A program made the position numbers and the translations under genes. The notes under the pieces are model-generated. The model did not search any database. It was not told the origin of the DNA and saw only the letters and a program-made list of their open reading frames with translations. A stretch of DNA of 45,086 nucleotides from Thomasclavelia spiroformis (GTDB taxonomy: Bacteria > Bacillota_I > Bacilli_A > Erysipelotrichales > Coprobacillaceae): positions 1 to 45,086 of the forward strand of contig JAGZCC010000012.1 of assembly GCA_018369555.1 (NCBI GenBank), written 5' to 3'. Positions 1-9,632 of this stretch are shown one piece after another (the first letter of the stretch is position 1; each line of letters opens with the position of its first letter).

Positions 1-3000
1 ATTATTTACTTGTTCTTGAGTTGCACTAGCATTATTGTAAACTTCATTAGCCTGATCTCTTGCCACTTTGAATTCATTAACTACTACTGGTACAACATTT
101 TCTAAATCTTCATCAGTAATTACATTAGCTAAATCTAGCGCAATCTTTAATGCTGTTTTATCACTATCAACAACTACTTTTACTAAAGCATCTTTTGCTG
201 TTTGTAATGTTGTAAGAGCATCTAAAACTTCTTGATCAGTTGTTGCATTTGCTGCAACGATTTTTGCATTAGCAAGAGCTTTTGCAAATACTTGATAACT
301 ATCTACAGTATAATCATCACTATCAAGTTTTTCACCTTCTAAAATTACACTATTCAATTCAGCAACATTAATTAATTTAGCTTTTAAAGAATTATATTCT
401 TTGATTACTGTATCTAATGCATTTTTAGATGCAAAATCCATAACTTTTACTTTTGCAACTAAATCAGCTACTGGTTTAGCAGTTACTTTAGAATAATCAT
501 CTAAATTAATATTTTTAGCATCTTCAATAATAGTATTTTTAACTTGCATGATTTCATCTTCTGTTGCCATTACATCATTTTTAGCAACATCGATTTCTAC
601 TGCTGCTGCGAAATTTTGTCCGTTATGAGTTGATAAAGCTGTTAAACGAATACCATAACCTGTATATTCTTTATCTAATTCAATAACATTTTCTTTACTT
701 TCACTTGAGAAAGTTCCTTCTTTAATTACACTATAATTACCGTCAGCATCTTTAAGTTCTAATCGATAATCTTTAATTGATCCATTTGAACTTGAACCAC
801 GTCCAGTATATAAGAATTTATCAAATGTTTCTTCTCCATTAAAATCAACTGCAATCCAATGAGGATCACTACAATTATCTTGTCCATGATAGTTAGTATG
901 CCACCATGAATTTAGATTTCCATCAATTGCTCCCATAGCATTTGCATCACCAGTTGATGCAGTTTCTTGTGAACATGCTGTTGCAGTCCAATTTTCATGT
1001 GATGGAGTAACAATATCATCTATTTCTGTTTTAAATGCTGTAACTTCATCATAACCAACAGAACTATTTCTAACTGTAATTTGAGATAATTTTCCAGTAA
1101 ATTTACTGTCACATACAACAATAGCTCCACCTTTAATAGCTTCATTGATATGATTTTCATCATATGTTGAATTAGATAATTTTCCATCAACATAGACTTT
1201 AAGCATTCCATTTGCTTCACGAACTAAATCAATAGAATGTGGATTACCGTCATTTACATTTCCAACCACTTTAGAATTTGTAGATGTAGGAACATATTCA
1301 GCAGTTCCAAATGTTCCATGAGCTTTTTCTACTACTGTTGTAACTATTTCTTTAGAATTTACAGTAAGATCTTTTACTTTAAATACTACATATCCATTTT
1401 CATCAATAGATACTGAAACATCATTACCTAATCTAATCAAATCAATATTTGTAGCAGTTGTTTCCACACCTAAACTAATACTGAAATCTTCAACTCCTTT
1501 AAGTTGCTTATCAGTATCAACAGTATACGCTTGATCAATACCATCTAACCAAATAGTATCTTGATTAGCATTATACTTTACATCAATTCCTTTAGCATCT
1601 TTTAAATCTTTTTGCCCAGATACACTCGCTACAATACCATCTTCATAGTATGCAACATCTATATCTTGCGACAATTCATTGTTATTAAAATCTTTTACCC
1701 CATTAACATTAACTGTAACATCATCAGTTAAAAGCGTATTAGTTTTTAAAACAACAGTTCTAAAATCTTCTTTTAATTCTGCACTTACTTCTTTACCGTT
1801 AACGTTATAAGTTCCACCTTGAATTCTTTCATTATATTTTAATGTAATTTCATCATTACCTGTAGATTTTGCAGAAATAATCATCGGTGTTTCATTATCA
1901 ACATGTCCATATTGTTGAATAATTGTTTGATGCGGTGCCAATGTTACAGTTATCGTATCTCCATAAGAAAGCGTTCCTTCAATATTACCTTCAGCATAAG
2001 GATATACCTGTACTCCAGCTACATCTTTTAATGTTGACTTCGCACCAACTACATCTGTTATTTCAAGTGAATATGTTTGTTCTTGATCTGTTGGATTTGT
2101 AAATGACACGATTCCTTCATTTCCATTCCAACTTGAATACCCATATACACCACTTCTTGGTTGATTTCCAAATAATTTAGCATTTTTCAATACTTCGTGA
2201 TTTTCTTCAGCCCATGCCAATGCATCTGCTGTCACTTTCCATTTAGCATCATCCATAATAGATGGTGAATAATACAATTCCCAGAAAGCTGTACCGCGAA
2301 CTGCATTAGCAAATAAGAATTCTCTAAACACTTCAGTAGTTGCATTACTTCCATCAGATACGCCATAGATTGGATCATGATTGTAAATATTCTTTAATGG
2401 GAACTGAATTTGATTATGTTTATATAATTGATAATAAACTTGATCACGATAATAAATTTTTTGTTGATGTCTTTCACCAGTACCTAATTGTCCTGTATCT
2501 CCAGAATCTTGTACCCAAATTGTATTAACCCATTGCAATAACCATGGACTTAAGTTTACATAACATGTTGCATTAATAAAAATATTTGGATTATTTTCTC
2601 TTACATGATCAAATAAATCCGTCCATGCTTCCCACATATCTGAAGTAAAATACATATTATGATCGCCGCCTACCATATGATCATGGTTTGAGGCATTACA
2701 TGGTCTAGATGCAAATCCGTCCCATTTCCAGTATTCTACATTAAATCTATCTTGGAAATCAATTGCCATTGTTTCAAAGTTTTTAAGATATTTTCTTGAT
2801 CCTGTACAAACTACAGTTCCAAGGGCAGAATTAGGTTGAGCATATCCAGTACCTGAAGCTTCAAGATATCTACCAAAACCACCAAAATAATTATATCCAC
2901 CTTGTGGTCCTACCCAAAGTCCAAATGTTGAACCAAATTTATTAGATAATGAACTAGATATATATAATTCATTTGGGAATTTATTGTTGAATTCCCAGAA

Positions 3001-5187
3001 TCCTGTTTGATTTGGTGTTCCACTTCCAGAATTTTGTCCAGGTCCTACATAAGTTGTATCGCCAATTACAGAATAATAGTTATTCCATCCATCATCCACT
3101 ACATATGAATCTAATGGTTCTACACCATTTTTAGCAAGTTCTTTTTCTGTACCATTAAAAGAATTTGCGATACTTTCATCAGTAATTGACATCATATTGT
3201 CATACCATGAATTGTACTGTTTTCTAAAATCGGTTGGTGTTGCAATATCTTCAATATAATCAAAGAAATCTGTTTGTACTACTGAAGTATCTGTACCTTG
3301 TGCAGCTCCAACAACATTTTGCCAAGTAACAAATTTACCATCAGTTGTAAGCTGATTATCTTCTTGCATACGAGTAAATGTTTTACCTGAATAATAACGA
3401 ATTTGTGTTTCATTATCTTTAATGATTGTGTCATTTGCTGGGAATTCAGATCCCATGAATAAACCATTTACATAAATTGGCTGTCCTAACATTAATTCAT
3501 GTTGACCAATCCACATTGATGATATTTGACTATCATCTGGATGACACCAAACACCCTGAGCATCTTCTGGTAATACAAATCGATCTGTATCAATATAATC
3601 AATTTGTGCTTTATCTTTATCACTTACACTAATTTCTAAAAAAGAACGCATATAGTGATCGCCTGATTTCAAAACAACTACTTGATCAATATCGTAAGTT
3701 ACCCCATTAATTTTATATGGTTCATAAGAAATTGTTAATTTCTTACCATTTTCCACATTTTCAACTGCAGTTCTTTCATATACTAATGCACTTGATAAAA
3801 TTGCATTTTTTGAAACTGGTTTAACTTCAGTATTATAGTTAGGCCCATGATACTGATCAGTATAAAGATTTAATTCAGCACTTGTAAATTCTTGTGCCGA
3901 ACCAAAAGCACATGTTTTTTGTACTAATCTTACATATCTTGTAGTATAAGGTTTATGGAAGTTAGCATAAACACGATCACCTACATTATGTAAATTACCT
4001 TCATCATGAAGATTATAAGCTTCTTTTGTAAAGTTTCCAGCACCTGCTAAATTCCATTCAGCTCCATCATCACTAACATATAATTCAAATTCTCCTAATG
4101 TTCCATTTGTACCATAGTTAGCATCTGAATATCCTGGTCGTTTATCAATAGATAATGAGCGTACTGTTTGTTTACTGCCTAAATCAATATCAACAGTAAA
4201 CGGATTACCATTTACAGTATATTCATTTGGATGAGTATCTAAACTACCATCAATTAATTTTTCTACTTCACTATTTTTCATTGCATTTCCATTAGCATTT
4301 TTAATAGTGACAGACCACTCACCACGATCTAATACTTGTTTAGGCTCAACAACCTTTTGAGTCTTTGTGATCTCTTGATCATAAAAATCAATCTCTGCAC
4401 TTGTAAATTCTTGAGCATTTCCTAGTGCAACTCCTGTTTGAACAACTCTTACATATTGGGTATCAACTGGAGCAGCAAAATTTACAAAAACAATATCCCC
4501 AACATTATGCAAGTCTCCAACTTGGTGAAGATTATAATCTTCTTCTGTAAATTCTCCTTCAGTTAATTTTGTATAGTCGTTACCATCTTTACTTGTCCAA
4601 ATTTCATAACTTCCCATTGTACCATTAATTCCATAATTAGAATCTTGATATCCTGGTCGTTTATTAACTGACATACCAGCAATTGTTTGGACAGCTCCAA
4701 AATCTATATCCAGTGTAAAAGGATGTCCACTTATTTGATAATAATCAACATATGTATCTAAGTTATCATCAAATAAAGTGTTTGTCTGTGTTTGCGGAAA
4801 AGTTTGACTATCATTTTTTAATGTTGCACTCCATCCATCTGTAGGTAAAGAATCTGTATAAATCCACTCCGGATCATTTGTTATTATATTTTCATCATCT
4901 TCTCCACCATTATTAGAAGCGATTGTATTAATAACAAAATCTTCCGAACCACTTTGTGGCTGTAAATTTAGATTGATACGTTTATTTAAAATTGAACTAG
5001 TTAAAATTGTCTTATCTTTAATTGAAAATGCTCTTGAAATGTAATCATTTTCAATTGATACAACATTGTCATCTATATTTGTAACAACGTCACTAAGTGC
5101 CTTTACCTTAGTATTACTCCCTGCAGCTAGACCGCCAACAATTAAGGAACAAGATAATACTGTACTAAAAAGTTTTTTTATTCTCAT
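1..5187 (-). CDS. Secreted modular glycoside hydrolase, clan GH-D (GH36-like) with discoidin, LamG and FIVAR modules (partial, 3' end outside window)
   Basis: The frame is open for 1729 codons from ATG at 5187 to the window edge, so the C-terminus (probably more FIVAR repeats and a wall anchor) is missing. Residues 1-30 form a signal peptide (KK, hydrophobic core, then A-L-S). Residues ~35-100 resemble the start of a GH36 N-terminal beta-sandwich (ending GSEDFVI). Two F5/8C (discoidin) domains follow at ~107-267 and ~287-440, with shared NKRPGY/DKRPGY and YVRVVQ/YVRLVQ motifs; the sandwich then seems to resume at ~450-600. The barrel has VVDDGW (W701), KWDG (D823, nucleophile candidate) and QDSGDTG (D894/D897, acid-base candidates), a clan GH-D pattern. 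A LamG-like region (~1230-1380), a third F5/8C domain (~1393-1545) and helical FIVAR-like repeats (from ~1560) follow. Likely an extracellular alpha-galactosidase or alpha-N-acetylgalactosaminidase acting on host or plant glycans; substrate not determinable. RBS GAGGATGATG is rather distant from the ATG. Confidence 0.85.
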   Translation of the reverse strand, partial: MRIKKLFSTVLSCSLIVGGLAAGSNTKVKALSDVVTNIDDNVVSIENDYISRAFSIKDKTILTSSILNKRINLNLQPQSGSEDFVINTIASNNGGEDDENIITNDPEWIYTDSLPTDGWSATLKNDSQTFPQTQTNTLFDDNLDTYVDYYQISGHPFTLDIDFGAVQTIAGMSVNKRPGYQDSNYGINGTMGSYEIWTSKDGNDYTKLTEGEFTEEDYNLHQVGDLHNVGDIVFVNFAAPVDTQYVRVVQTGVALGNAQEFTSAEIDFYDQEITKTQKVVEPKQVLDRGEWSVTIKNANGNAMKNSEVEKLIDGSLDTHPNEYTVNGNPFTVDIDLGSKQTVRSLSIDKRPGYSDANYGTNGTLGEFELYVSDDGAEWNLAGAGNFTKEAYNLHDEGNLHNVGDRVYANFHKPYTTRYVRLVQKTCAFGSAQEFTSAELNLYTDQYHGPNYNTEVKPVSKNAILSSALVYERTAVENVENGKKLTISYEPYKINGVTYDIDQVVVLKSGDHYMRSFLEISVSDKDKAQIDYIDTDRFVLPEDAQGVWCHPDDSQISSMWIGQHELMLGQPIYVNGLFMGSEFPANDTIIKDNETQIRYYSGKTFTRMQEDNQLTTDGKFVTWQNVVGAAQGTDTSVVQTDFFDYIEDIATPTDFRKQYNSWYDNMMSITDESIANSFNGTEKELAKNGVEPLDSYVVDDGWNNYYSVIGDTTYVGPGQNSGSGTPNQTGFWEFNNKFPNELYISSSLSNKFGSTFGLWVGPQGGYNYFGGFGRYLEASGTGYAQPNSALGTVVCTGSRKYLKNFETMAIDFQDRFNVEYWKWDGFASRPCNASNHDHMVGGDHNMYFTSDMWEAWTDLFDHVRENNPNIFINATCYVNLSPWLLQWVNTIWVQDSGDTGQLGTGERHQQKIYYRDQVYYQLYKHNQIQFPLKNIYNHDPIYGVSDGSNATTEVFREFLFANAVRGTAFWELYYSPSIMDDAKWKVTADALAWAEENHEVLKNAKLFGNQPRSGVYGYSSWNGNEGIVSFTNPTDQEQTYSLEITDVVGAKSTLKDVAGVQVYPYAEGNIEGTLSYGDTITVTLAPHQTIIQQYGHVDNETPMIISAKSTGNDEITLKYNERIQGGTYNVNGKEVSAELKEDFRTVVLKTNTLLTDDVTVNVNGVKDFNNNELSQDIDVAYYEDGIVASVSGQKDLKDAKGIDVKYNANQDTIWLDGIDQAYTVDTDKQLKGVEDFSISLGVETTATNIDLIRLGNDVSVSIDENGYVVFKVKDLTVNSKEIVTTVVEKAHGTFGTAEYVPTSTNSKVVGNVNDGNPHSIDLVREANGMLKVYVDGKLSNSTYDENHINEAIKGGAIVVCDSKFTGKLSQITVRNSSVGYDEVTAFKTEIDDIVTPSHENWTATACSQETASTGDANAMGAIDGNLNSWWHTNYHGQDNCSDPHWIAVDFNGEETFDKFLYTGRGSSSNGSIKDYRLELKDADGNYSVIKEGTFSSESKENVIELDKEYTGYGIRLTALSTHNGQNFAAAVEIDVAKNDVMATEDEIMQVKNTIIEDAKNINLDDYSKVTAKPVADLVAKVKVMDFASKNALDTVIKEYNSLKAKLINVAELNSVILEGEKLDSDDYTVDSYQVFAKALANAKIVAANATTDQEVLDALTTLQTAKDALVKVVVDSDKTALKIALDLANVITDEDLENVVPVVVNEFKVARDQANEVYNNASATQEQVNN

Positions 5188-5326
5188 TTTTATACATCAT
5201 CCTCGATTCGTGTCATATTTTTAATTTTCTAAATAGCTTTGTTAAATAATTAATTATTTTAACTAGTATTTCAGTAGATTCTTTCTTACTTTAAAACAGA
5301 TATTAAAAACAACATCTTAAACAATT

Positions 5327-5342
5327 AATAACAAACGTTATT
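5327..5342. promoter_or_regulatory. Inverted repeat, possible operator upstream of the glycoside hydrolase gene
   Basis: AATAAC-AAAC-GTTATT is a perfect 6-bp inverted repeat with a 4-bp spacer, 140 bp upstream of the hydrolase start. It has no T-tract, so it is more like a protein-binding site than a terminator. Apart from this, the cre-like site at 5444 and the -10 at 5473, nothing further is evident in the gap 5188-5533. Confidence 0.3.
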
Positions 5343-5443
5343 TTTGGCGCTCATCTCAAATGAAGATTTATTTATATATCCATCCTTTTCACAGACAAAA
5401 AAATTATAGCATTCTATATTCTAATATTCTTTGCACTTTTTAA

Positions 5444-5457
5444 TGAAAACGCTTTGA
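5444..5457. promoter_or_regulatory. cre-like catabolite-repression site
   Basis: TGAAAACGCTTTGA matches the CcpA consensus TGWAANCGNTNWCA at all but one defined position. It lies just upstream of a TATAAT box (5473-5478) that would serve the 5534 operon, and about 260 bp upstream of the divergent glycoside hydrolase. Repression of either unit is possible; the proximity to the TATAAT favours the 5534 operon. Confidence 0.45.
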
Positions 5458-5533
5458 TTTTTAGTTTTAAAATATAATATTATTGAATAAAAATAATTTT
5501 TATAATATAATTAACTTTGAAAGGATGATAGCT

Positions 5534-5899
5534 ATGGATTTTGAATGGTCAACTAACGATATCGTTAAAAAAACAGTTACCATATACAACACTAATTTAA
5601 CCTTAAACAAAGCAGCTTGCAAACATTTTGAAGATGTTAATTATGTTTTATTGGGCCTTGATCGAAAAAACAATCTATTAGGAATTAAACCGGTACAAAA
5701 ACAAGAAATTGATAGTAAAATCTATCCGGAAGATCAATTACATCGTATTTCAATTGGTAAAAGTTATGGGAGAATTTCTAACAAAACTTTTATTAATGAA
5801 TTATCACAAATTTATCGATTAGATTTAAGTGATAATAAATATTATAAATATGATGCTAGATTTGATGTAATCCATCAAATTTTATTAGTCAATTTATAA
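5534..5899 (+). CDS. Hypothetical protein, first gene of the NfeD/stomatin operon
   Basis: A 121-residue cytosolic protein of unrecognised family, with no signal peptide or membrane helix. I choose ATG at 5534 because GAAAGGA lies about 9 nt upstream. The frame extends back to 5483, but that start has no RBS, and the in-frame ATG at 5525 sits directly on the RBS. The protein starts MDFEWSTND, has a hydrophobic strand around NYVLLGLD and a lysine/isoleucine-rich middle (LLGIKPVQK), and ends in a short helix. It is followed after 14 nt by the nfeD-like gene, so it is probably co-transcribed. A TATAAT at 5473-5478 and the cre-like site suggest a promoter directly upstream. No function can be assigned. 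Confidence 0.75.
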   Translation: MDFEWSTNDIVKKTVTIYNTNLTLNKAACKHFEDVNYVLLGLDRKNNLLGIKPVQKQEIDSKIYPEDQLHRISIGKSYGRISNKTFINELSQIYRLDLSDNKYYKYDARFDVIHQILLVNL

Positions 5900-5913
5900 A
5901 GGGAGGAATTTAA

Positions 5914-6339
5914 ATGTTAACTATCTGGTTAGCAATCACTGTTATTGCCATTATTATTGAGATACTAACTATTGATTTAGTTAGTGTTTGGTTTGGGGCT
6001 GGTAGTATTGTTGCATTAATTGCATATTTATTAAATGCCAGTACAACAATTCAAATTATTTTATTTGTTATTGTTACTGTTTTATGTGCTGTTATTATTA
6101 GACCGATTTCTAAAAAATATTTACGTGGTAATATTGAAAAAACCAATTTTGATCGGGTAATTGGAAAACATGGCTTAGTTACTAAAACAATTACCGCTGA
6201 TAATAAAGGAGAAGTAAAAGTAATGTCGACTTTATGGATGGCAACAAGCCATGATAATACAACAATATGCCAAGGAGAATATTGCGAGATACTTGCTGTT
6301 GAGGGTGCTCATTTAGTTGTTAAAAAAATAAAAGAATAA
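5914..6339 (+). CDS. NfeD-like membrane protein (short type)
   Basis: A 141-residue protein with two or three N-terminal hydrophobic segments (residues 1-20, 25-45, 48-65) followed by a soluble beta-rich C-terminal domain (~75-141: VIGKHGLVTKT, GEVKVMSTLWMA, GEYCEILAVEG). This is the architecture of the short NfeD1b class, whose C-terminal OB-fold binds the partner stomatin. RBS GGGAGGA lies 6 nt upstream of the ATG, and the stomatin-type gene follows after 13 nt. NfeD-stomatin pairs are linked to membrane microdomain organisation and envelope-stress tolerance; the exact role here is not established. Confidence 0.85.
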   Translation: MLTIWLAITVIAIIIEILTIDLVSVWFGAGSIVALIAYLLNASTTIQIILFVIVTVLCAVIIRPISKKYLRGNIEKTNFDRVIGKHGLVTKTITADNKGEVKVMSTLWMATSHDNTTICQGEYCEILAVEGAHLVVKKIKE

Positions 6340-6352
6340 AGGGGAAATTAAA

Positions 6353-7267
6353 ATGGATACTATCGTTACTATTATTTTATTAATATTGCTTGCTTTAATC
6401 GTTATTTTTATCCTTGCTTCAATGATAAAAATTGTACCACAATCAAAAGCTTATGTAGTTGAAAGAATTGGAGCATATAATCGTACATGTAATGTAGGTT
6501 TGCATATCTTGATCCCAATATTTGATCGGGTTGCAAATAAAGTTACATTAAAAGAACAAGTTGTTGATTTTGCACCACAACCTGTTATTACAAAAGATAA
6601 TGTTACAATGCAAATTGATACAGTTATCTATTATCAAATAACCGATCCTCGCTTATTTACCTATGGGGTCGATTATCCAATTAGTGCTATCGAAAATCTA
6701 ACAGCTACAACTTTAAGAAATATTATCGGGGATCTAGAATTAGATGAAACATTAACATCTAGGGATATCATTAACTCAAGAATGCGCAGTATTCTTGATG
6801 AAGCTACCGATCCATGGGGAATTAAAGTTCACCGAGTTGAAGTTAAAAATATCATTCCTCCTCGTGACATCCAAGAAGCGATGGAAAAACAAATGCGTGC
6901 CGAACGCGAAAGACGTGAAGCAATTTTACAAGCTGAAGGTAAAAAAACTGCGGCTATTTTAAACGCTGAAGGTGATAAAGAATCAATGATTTTAAGAGCA
7001 ACTGCTCAAAAAGAAGCAGCAATTACTAAAGCAGAAGGTGAAGCTGAAGCAATAAGATTAGTATATGAAGCCCAAGCAAAGGGAATTGAATATATTAATA
7101 AGGCAAATCCTGATAATGCATACGTTACTTTACAAGGGTTTAAAGCATTAGAAGAATTATCTAAAGGTGAAGCTACTAAAATCATTATTCCAAGTGAACT
7201 TCAAGCAATGGCAGGACTAGCTACTTCAATTAAAGAATTTGTTAGTGACAAACCTAAAAAAGAATAA
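6353..7267 (+). CDS. SPFH/band 7 (stomatin-like) membrane protein
   Basis: A 304-residue protein with one N-terminal transmembrane helix (~4-26), then the SPFH domain (~28-190: IVPQSKAYVVERIGAYNRT, VDFAPQPVITKDNV, YQITDPRLFTYGVDYP, RDIINSRMRSILDEATDPWG) and an Ala/Glu-rich coiled coil (AEGKKTAAILNAEGDKES, AEGEAEAIRLVYEAQAKG), ending in a short hydrophobic stretch. Length and motifs match the QmcA/stomatin family. It is cotranscribed with the NfeD-like gene, and a strong terminator follows. It probably oligomerises on the membrane as a scaffold with NfeD. Confidence in the family is very high, in the physiological role low. Confidence 0.93.
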   Translation: MDTIVTIILLILLALIVIFILASMIKIVPQSKAYVVERIGAYNRTCNVGLHILIPIFDRVANKVTLKEQVVDFAPQPVITKDNVTMQIDTVIYYQITDPRLFTYGVDYPISAIENLTATTLRNIIGDLELDETLTSRDIINSRMRSILDEATDPWGIKVHRVEVKNIIPPRDIQEAMEKQMRAERERREAILQAEGKKTAAILNAEGDKESMILRATAQKEAAITKAEGEAEAIRLVYEAQAKGIEYINKANPDNAYVTLQGFKALEELSKGEATKIIIPSELQAMAGLATSIKEFVSDKPKKE

Positions 7268-7270
7268 TTT

Positions 7271-7313
7271 AAAACATGGGCGATTATATGAATCGTCCAT
7301 GTTTATTTTTATT
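7271..7313 (+). terminator. Intrinsic terminator of the NfeD/stomatin operon
   Basis: AAACATGGGCGATT pairs with AATCGTCCATGTTT (one G-U pair) around a small ATATG loop, followed by TTTATTTTTATTT. It starts a few bases after the stomatin stop codon. Confidence 0.9.
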
Positions 7314-7363
7314 TCATTAACATATTAAAAAAAAATCATCATATGTTATAAGGGGTGATTAAT

Positions 7364-9178
7364 ATGTGTGGACTTTTATGTATGTATAATCAAAACGAAG
7401 ATTTATCTAATCAAATTACAACCTTCAATAAAATGCTATCTTTAATAAAATATCATGGATCTGATAATTATAAGATAATTAATGATCATCATGTACTATT
7501 AGGTCATTGCCAAGTATCAACTATTGACACAAACAATGATAAACAACCATTTGAATATATTTATAATAATATCAAATATTCTATTGTATATAATGGTGAA
7601 ATATATAACATGGGTACAATTAAAGAACAATTGATTAATGAGGGCTTTCATTTTTCTTCTCAAAATGATACAGAAGTAATCATTGTTAGTTTCATAGCTT
7701 ATGGCCCTAGATGCTTAAATTTATTTGATGGTAGTTTTTCTTTTGTCATTTCATATCAAAATAAATTATTTATAGCTAGAGATCATCTAGGAGTTAAACC
7801 TCTATATTATTATCACAAAAATAATCTTTTTATTTTTTCTAGTGAAATTAAATGCATTTTAATGTATTTGCAACATTGTATCGTTGATAAAACAGGGATT
7901 AAAGAATTATTAGGTTTAGGACCTAGTATATCTCCAGGAAGAACGCTTTATAAAGATATTTATAGTTTAAGGCCTGGACATTATATGAATGTATATAATA
8001 ACTTTAAAGAAATAACTCGATATTGGCAATTAAAGCGATTAAAACATACTCGTAATTACAAAGAAACTGTATATGATATACGTTCATTAGTTAATTATAG
8101 TATAAAACAACAACTATCAAGTGATGTTCCCATTTCTTGTATGCTTTCTGGAGGCTTAGATTCGAGTATTATTACTGCTGTTGCTAGTCAATATATTTCT
8201 AAATTATCAACATACAGCATCGACTACCAAGACCAAGATAAATATTTTCAGCCTTATGAATATCAAACAACCAGAGATGAACACTATATCAACGAAATGT
8301 TAGAGCGTTATGCTACAAATCATAAAACTGTTACACTATCCCAAAAACAATTGGTTATGGCCTTAAAAGATTCCTTAATTGCTCGTGATGCTCCAGGGAT
8401 GGCAGATATTGATTCTAGTTTTTTACTTTTTTCAAAAGAAATATCACACCATCATAAAGTTGTTTTATCTGGAGAATGTGCTGATGAAATATTCGGTGGC
8501 TATCCATGGTTTTATCGTCAAGAATTAATTAATATCAAGGGATTTCCATGGATACGAGAATTTGATAAGCGAACAGAATTATTTAACGATAATATAAAGG
8601 CATTAAATATTGAAAAATATGTTCTTGATAAATATTATCAAACACTAGATGAAATAGACTATCATGATCAAAACTTTGAAGATGAACATAAAAGGAAAAC
8701 AATTTATTTAAATATTGAATGGTTTATGCAAACATTATTGACACGTTCTGATAGTCAAACAATGCCAAATTCAATTAAATTACGTGTTCCATTTGCCAAT
8801 AAAGATATTATTTCATATCTATATAATGTTCCATGGAAATATATGTATCGTGATAATATGGAAAAAAGTTTATTAAGAGATGCTTTTAAAGATTTTATAC
8901 CAAACGATATTTATAATCGTAAAAAAAATCCTTATCCAAAAACTCATTCTCCACTTTATTGTGACTTAATTGTAGAATTACTTAAAGAGTCTTTAAAAGA
9001 TAAAGATAATATTTTATTAAAATTGTTTAATCATAATAAATTGCTTGATTTAATCAATTCAAAAGGAACATCCTTTAAATATCCTTGGTTTGGTCAATTA
9101 ATGATGGGACCTCAGTTACTTGCATATTTCTATCAAATATATTTATGGGGTAGAATATATCATATAGAACTAGAATAA
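7364..9178 (+). CDS. asnB: Asparagine synthetase (glutamine-hydrolysing)
   Basis: A 604-residue class II glutamine amidotransferase fused to an asparagine synthetase domain; it makes asparagine from aspartate, ATP and glutamine. I choose ATG at 7364 so that the catalytic cysteine becomes residue 2 (M-C-G-L-L). The in-frame GTG at 7355 lies inside the RBS (AAGGGGTG) and would bury the nucleophile. Visible motifs are the GATase strands (VYNGEIYN, NDTEVIIVSF, DGSFSFVI, ARDHLGVKPLYYY), the pyrophosphate loop SGGLDSS at 262-268, and SGECADEIFGGYPW in the synthetase site. Length is usual for Firmicutes AsnB. It is a single-gene unit, and an AACATAT/ATATGTT hairpin (7319-7347) lies just upstream of the RBS. 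Confidence 0.95.
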   Translation: MCGLLCMYNQNEDLSNQITTFNKMLSLIKYHGSDNYKIINDHHVLLGHCQVSTIDTNNDKQPFEYIYNNIKYSIVYNGEIYNMGTIKEQLINEGFHFSSQNDTEVIIVSFIAYGPRCLNLFDGSFSFVISYQNKLFIARDHLGVKPLYYYHKNNLFIFSSEIKCILMYLQHCIVDKTGIKELLGLGPSISPGRTLYKDIYSLRPGHYMNVYNNFKEITRYWQLKRLKHTRNYKETVYDIRSLVNYSIKQQLSSDVPISCMLSGGLDSSIITAVASQYISKLSTYSIDYQDQDKYFQPYEYQTTRDEHYINEMLERYATNHKTVTLSQKQLVMALKDSLIARDAPGMADIDSSFLLFSKEISHHHKVVLSGECADEIFGGYPWFYRQELINIKGFPWIREFDKRTELFNDNIKALNIEKYVLDKYYQTLDEIDYHDQNFEDEHKRKTIYLNIEWFMQTLLTRSDSQTMPNSIKLRVPFANKDIISYLYNVPWKYMYRDNMEKSLLRDAFKDFIPNDIYNRKKNPYPKTHSPLYCDLIVELLKESLKDKDNILLKLFNHNKLLDLINSKGTSFKYPWFGQLMMGPQLLAYFYQIYLWGRIYHIELE

Positions 9179-9186
9179 TCAGCTGA

Positions 9187-9564
9187 TTATTTTAGCTCTA
9201 TACATACATATTCATTTTTTAATTCAATATTTTTCAAAAAATCATTTAGAACAATAACTTCATGATCAGTTACTTTAATATCTTGATAATCTCTAAGCAT
9301 CTCTTTTAAGATTTTATTTATACTAAAATTAATAAATCCATATTTAACATTTCCCTCAATATTAATAATTAAATTATCCTTAATCCTTAAATCAGCTTTT
9401 GCACATACCTTTGTATCAATACCATAATAATTCAAATCAGCATCAATATACACACTATCAGATACCTTAATATCAATCTTACTCAAAATAATATCTTTAT
9501 AATCAAAAAATTTAAAATATAAATATTTACATAATTTTGTAAGTTCTTCTTGACTAATTACCAT
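9187..9564 (-). CDS. Hypothetical small beta-rich protein
   Basis: A 125-residue protein without signal peptide or membrane helix. RBS AGGTGATG precedes the ATG at 9564. The pattern of alternating strands (ILSKIDIKVSDSVYIDADLNY, TKVCAKADLRIKDNLIINIEG, VKYGFINFSINKIL) resembles lipid-binding DUF2993/DUF2140-like tubular folds, but this is an impression only. Its 3' end meets that of asnB with 8 nt between the stops. It lies downstream of aroD, but an intrinsic terminator separates them, and an AT-rich TATTATAAA element just upstream could drive it separately. Confidence 0.65.
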   Translation of the reverse strand: MVISQEELTKLCKYLYFKFFDYKDIILSKIDIKVSDSVYIDADLNYYGIDTKVCAKADLRIKDNLIINIEGNVKYGFINFSINKILKEMLRDYQDIKVTDHEVIVLNDFLKNIELKNEYVCIELK

Positions 9565-9603
9565 ATCATCACCTAATTTATAATATGCTTATTTTAAAAA
9601 AAA

Positions 9604-9632
9604 GTGAAAAAAAAAGGACTTGTTAGTCCTTA
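9604..9632 (-). terminator. Intrinsic terminator of aroD
   Basis: On the minus strand AAGGACT-AACA-AGTCCTT is followed directly by a run of nine or more T. The stem begins inside the aroD stop codon. Confidence 0.9.

Noticed and set aside
1020..1220. Short ORF opposite frame inside the glycoside hydrolase
   Set aside because: Shadow of the large gene; repetitive leucine/methionine composition and no RBS. The same reasoning removes those at 2340, 3279, 12968, 13126, 13719, 22499, 23433, 27765, 31413, 37581, 42130 and 43755.
7355..7363. GTG start for asparagine synthetase at 7355
   Set aside because: It would place three residues before the catalytic cysteine, which must be residue 2, and the codon is part of the RBS.
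9174..9191. Perfect 18-bp palindrome AATAATCAGCTGATTATT between asnB and the 9187 gene
   Set aside because: It spans both stop codons and has no loop or T-tract of useful length, so it may be a weak terminator at most; not reported as a feature.
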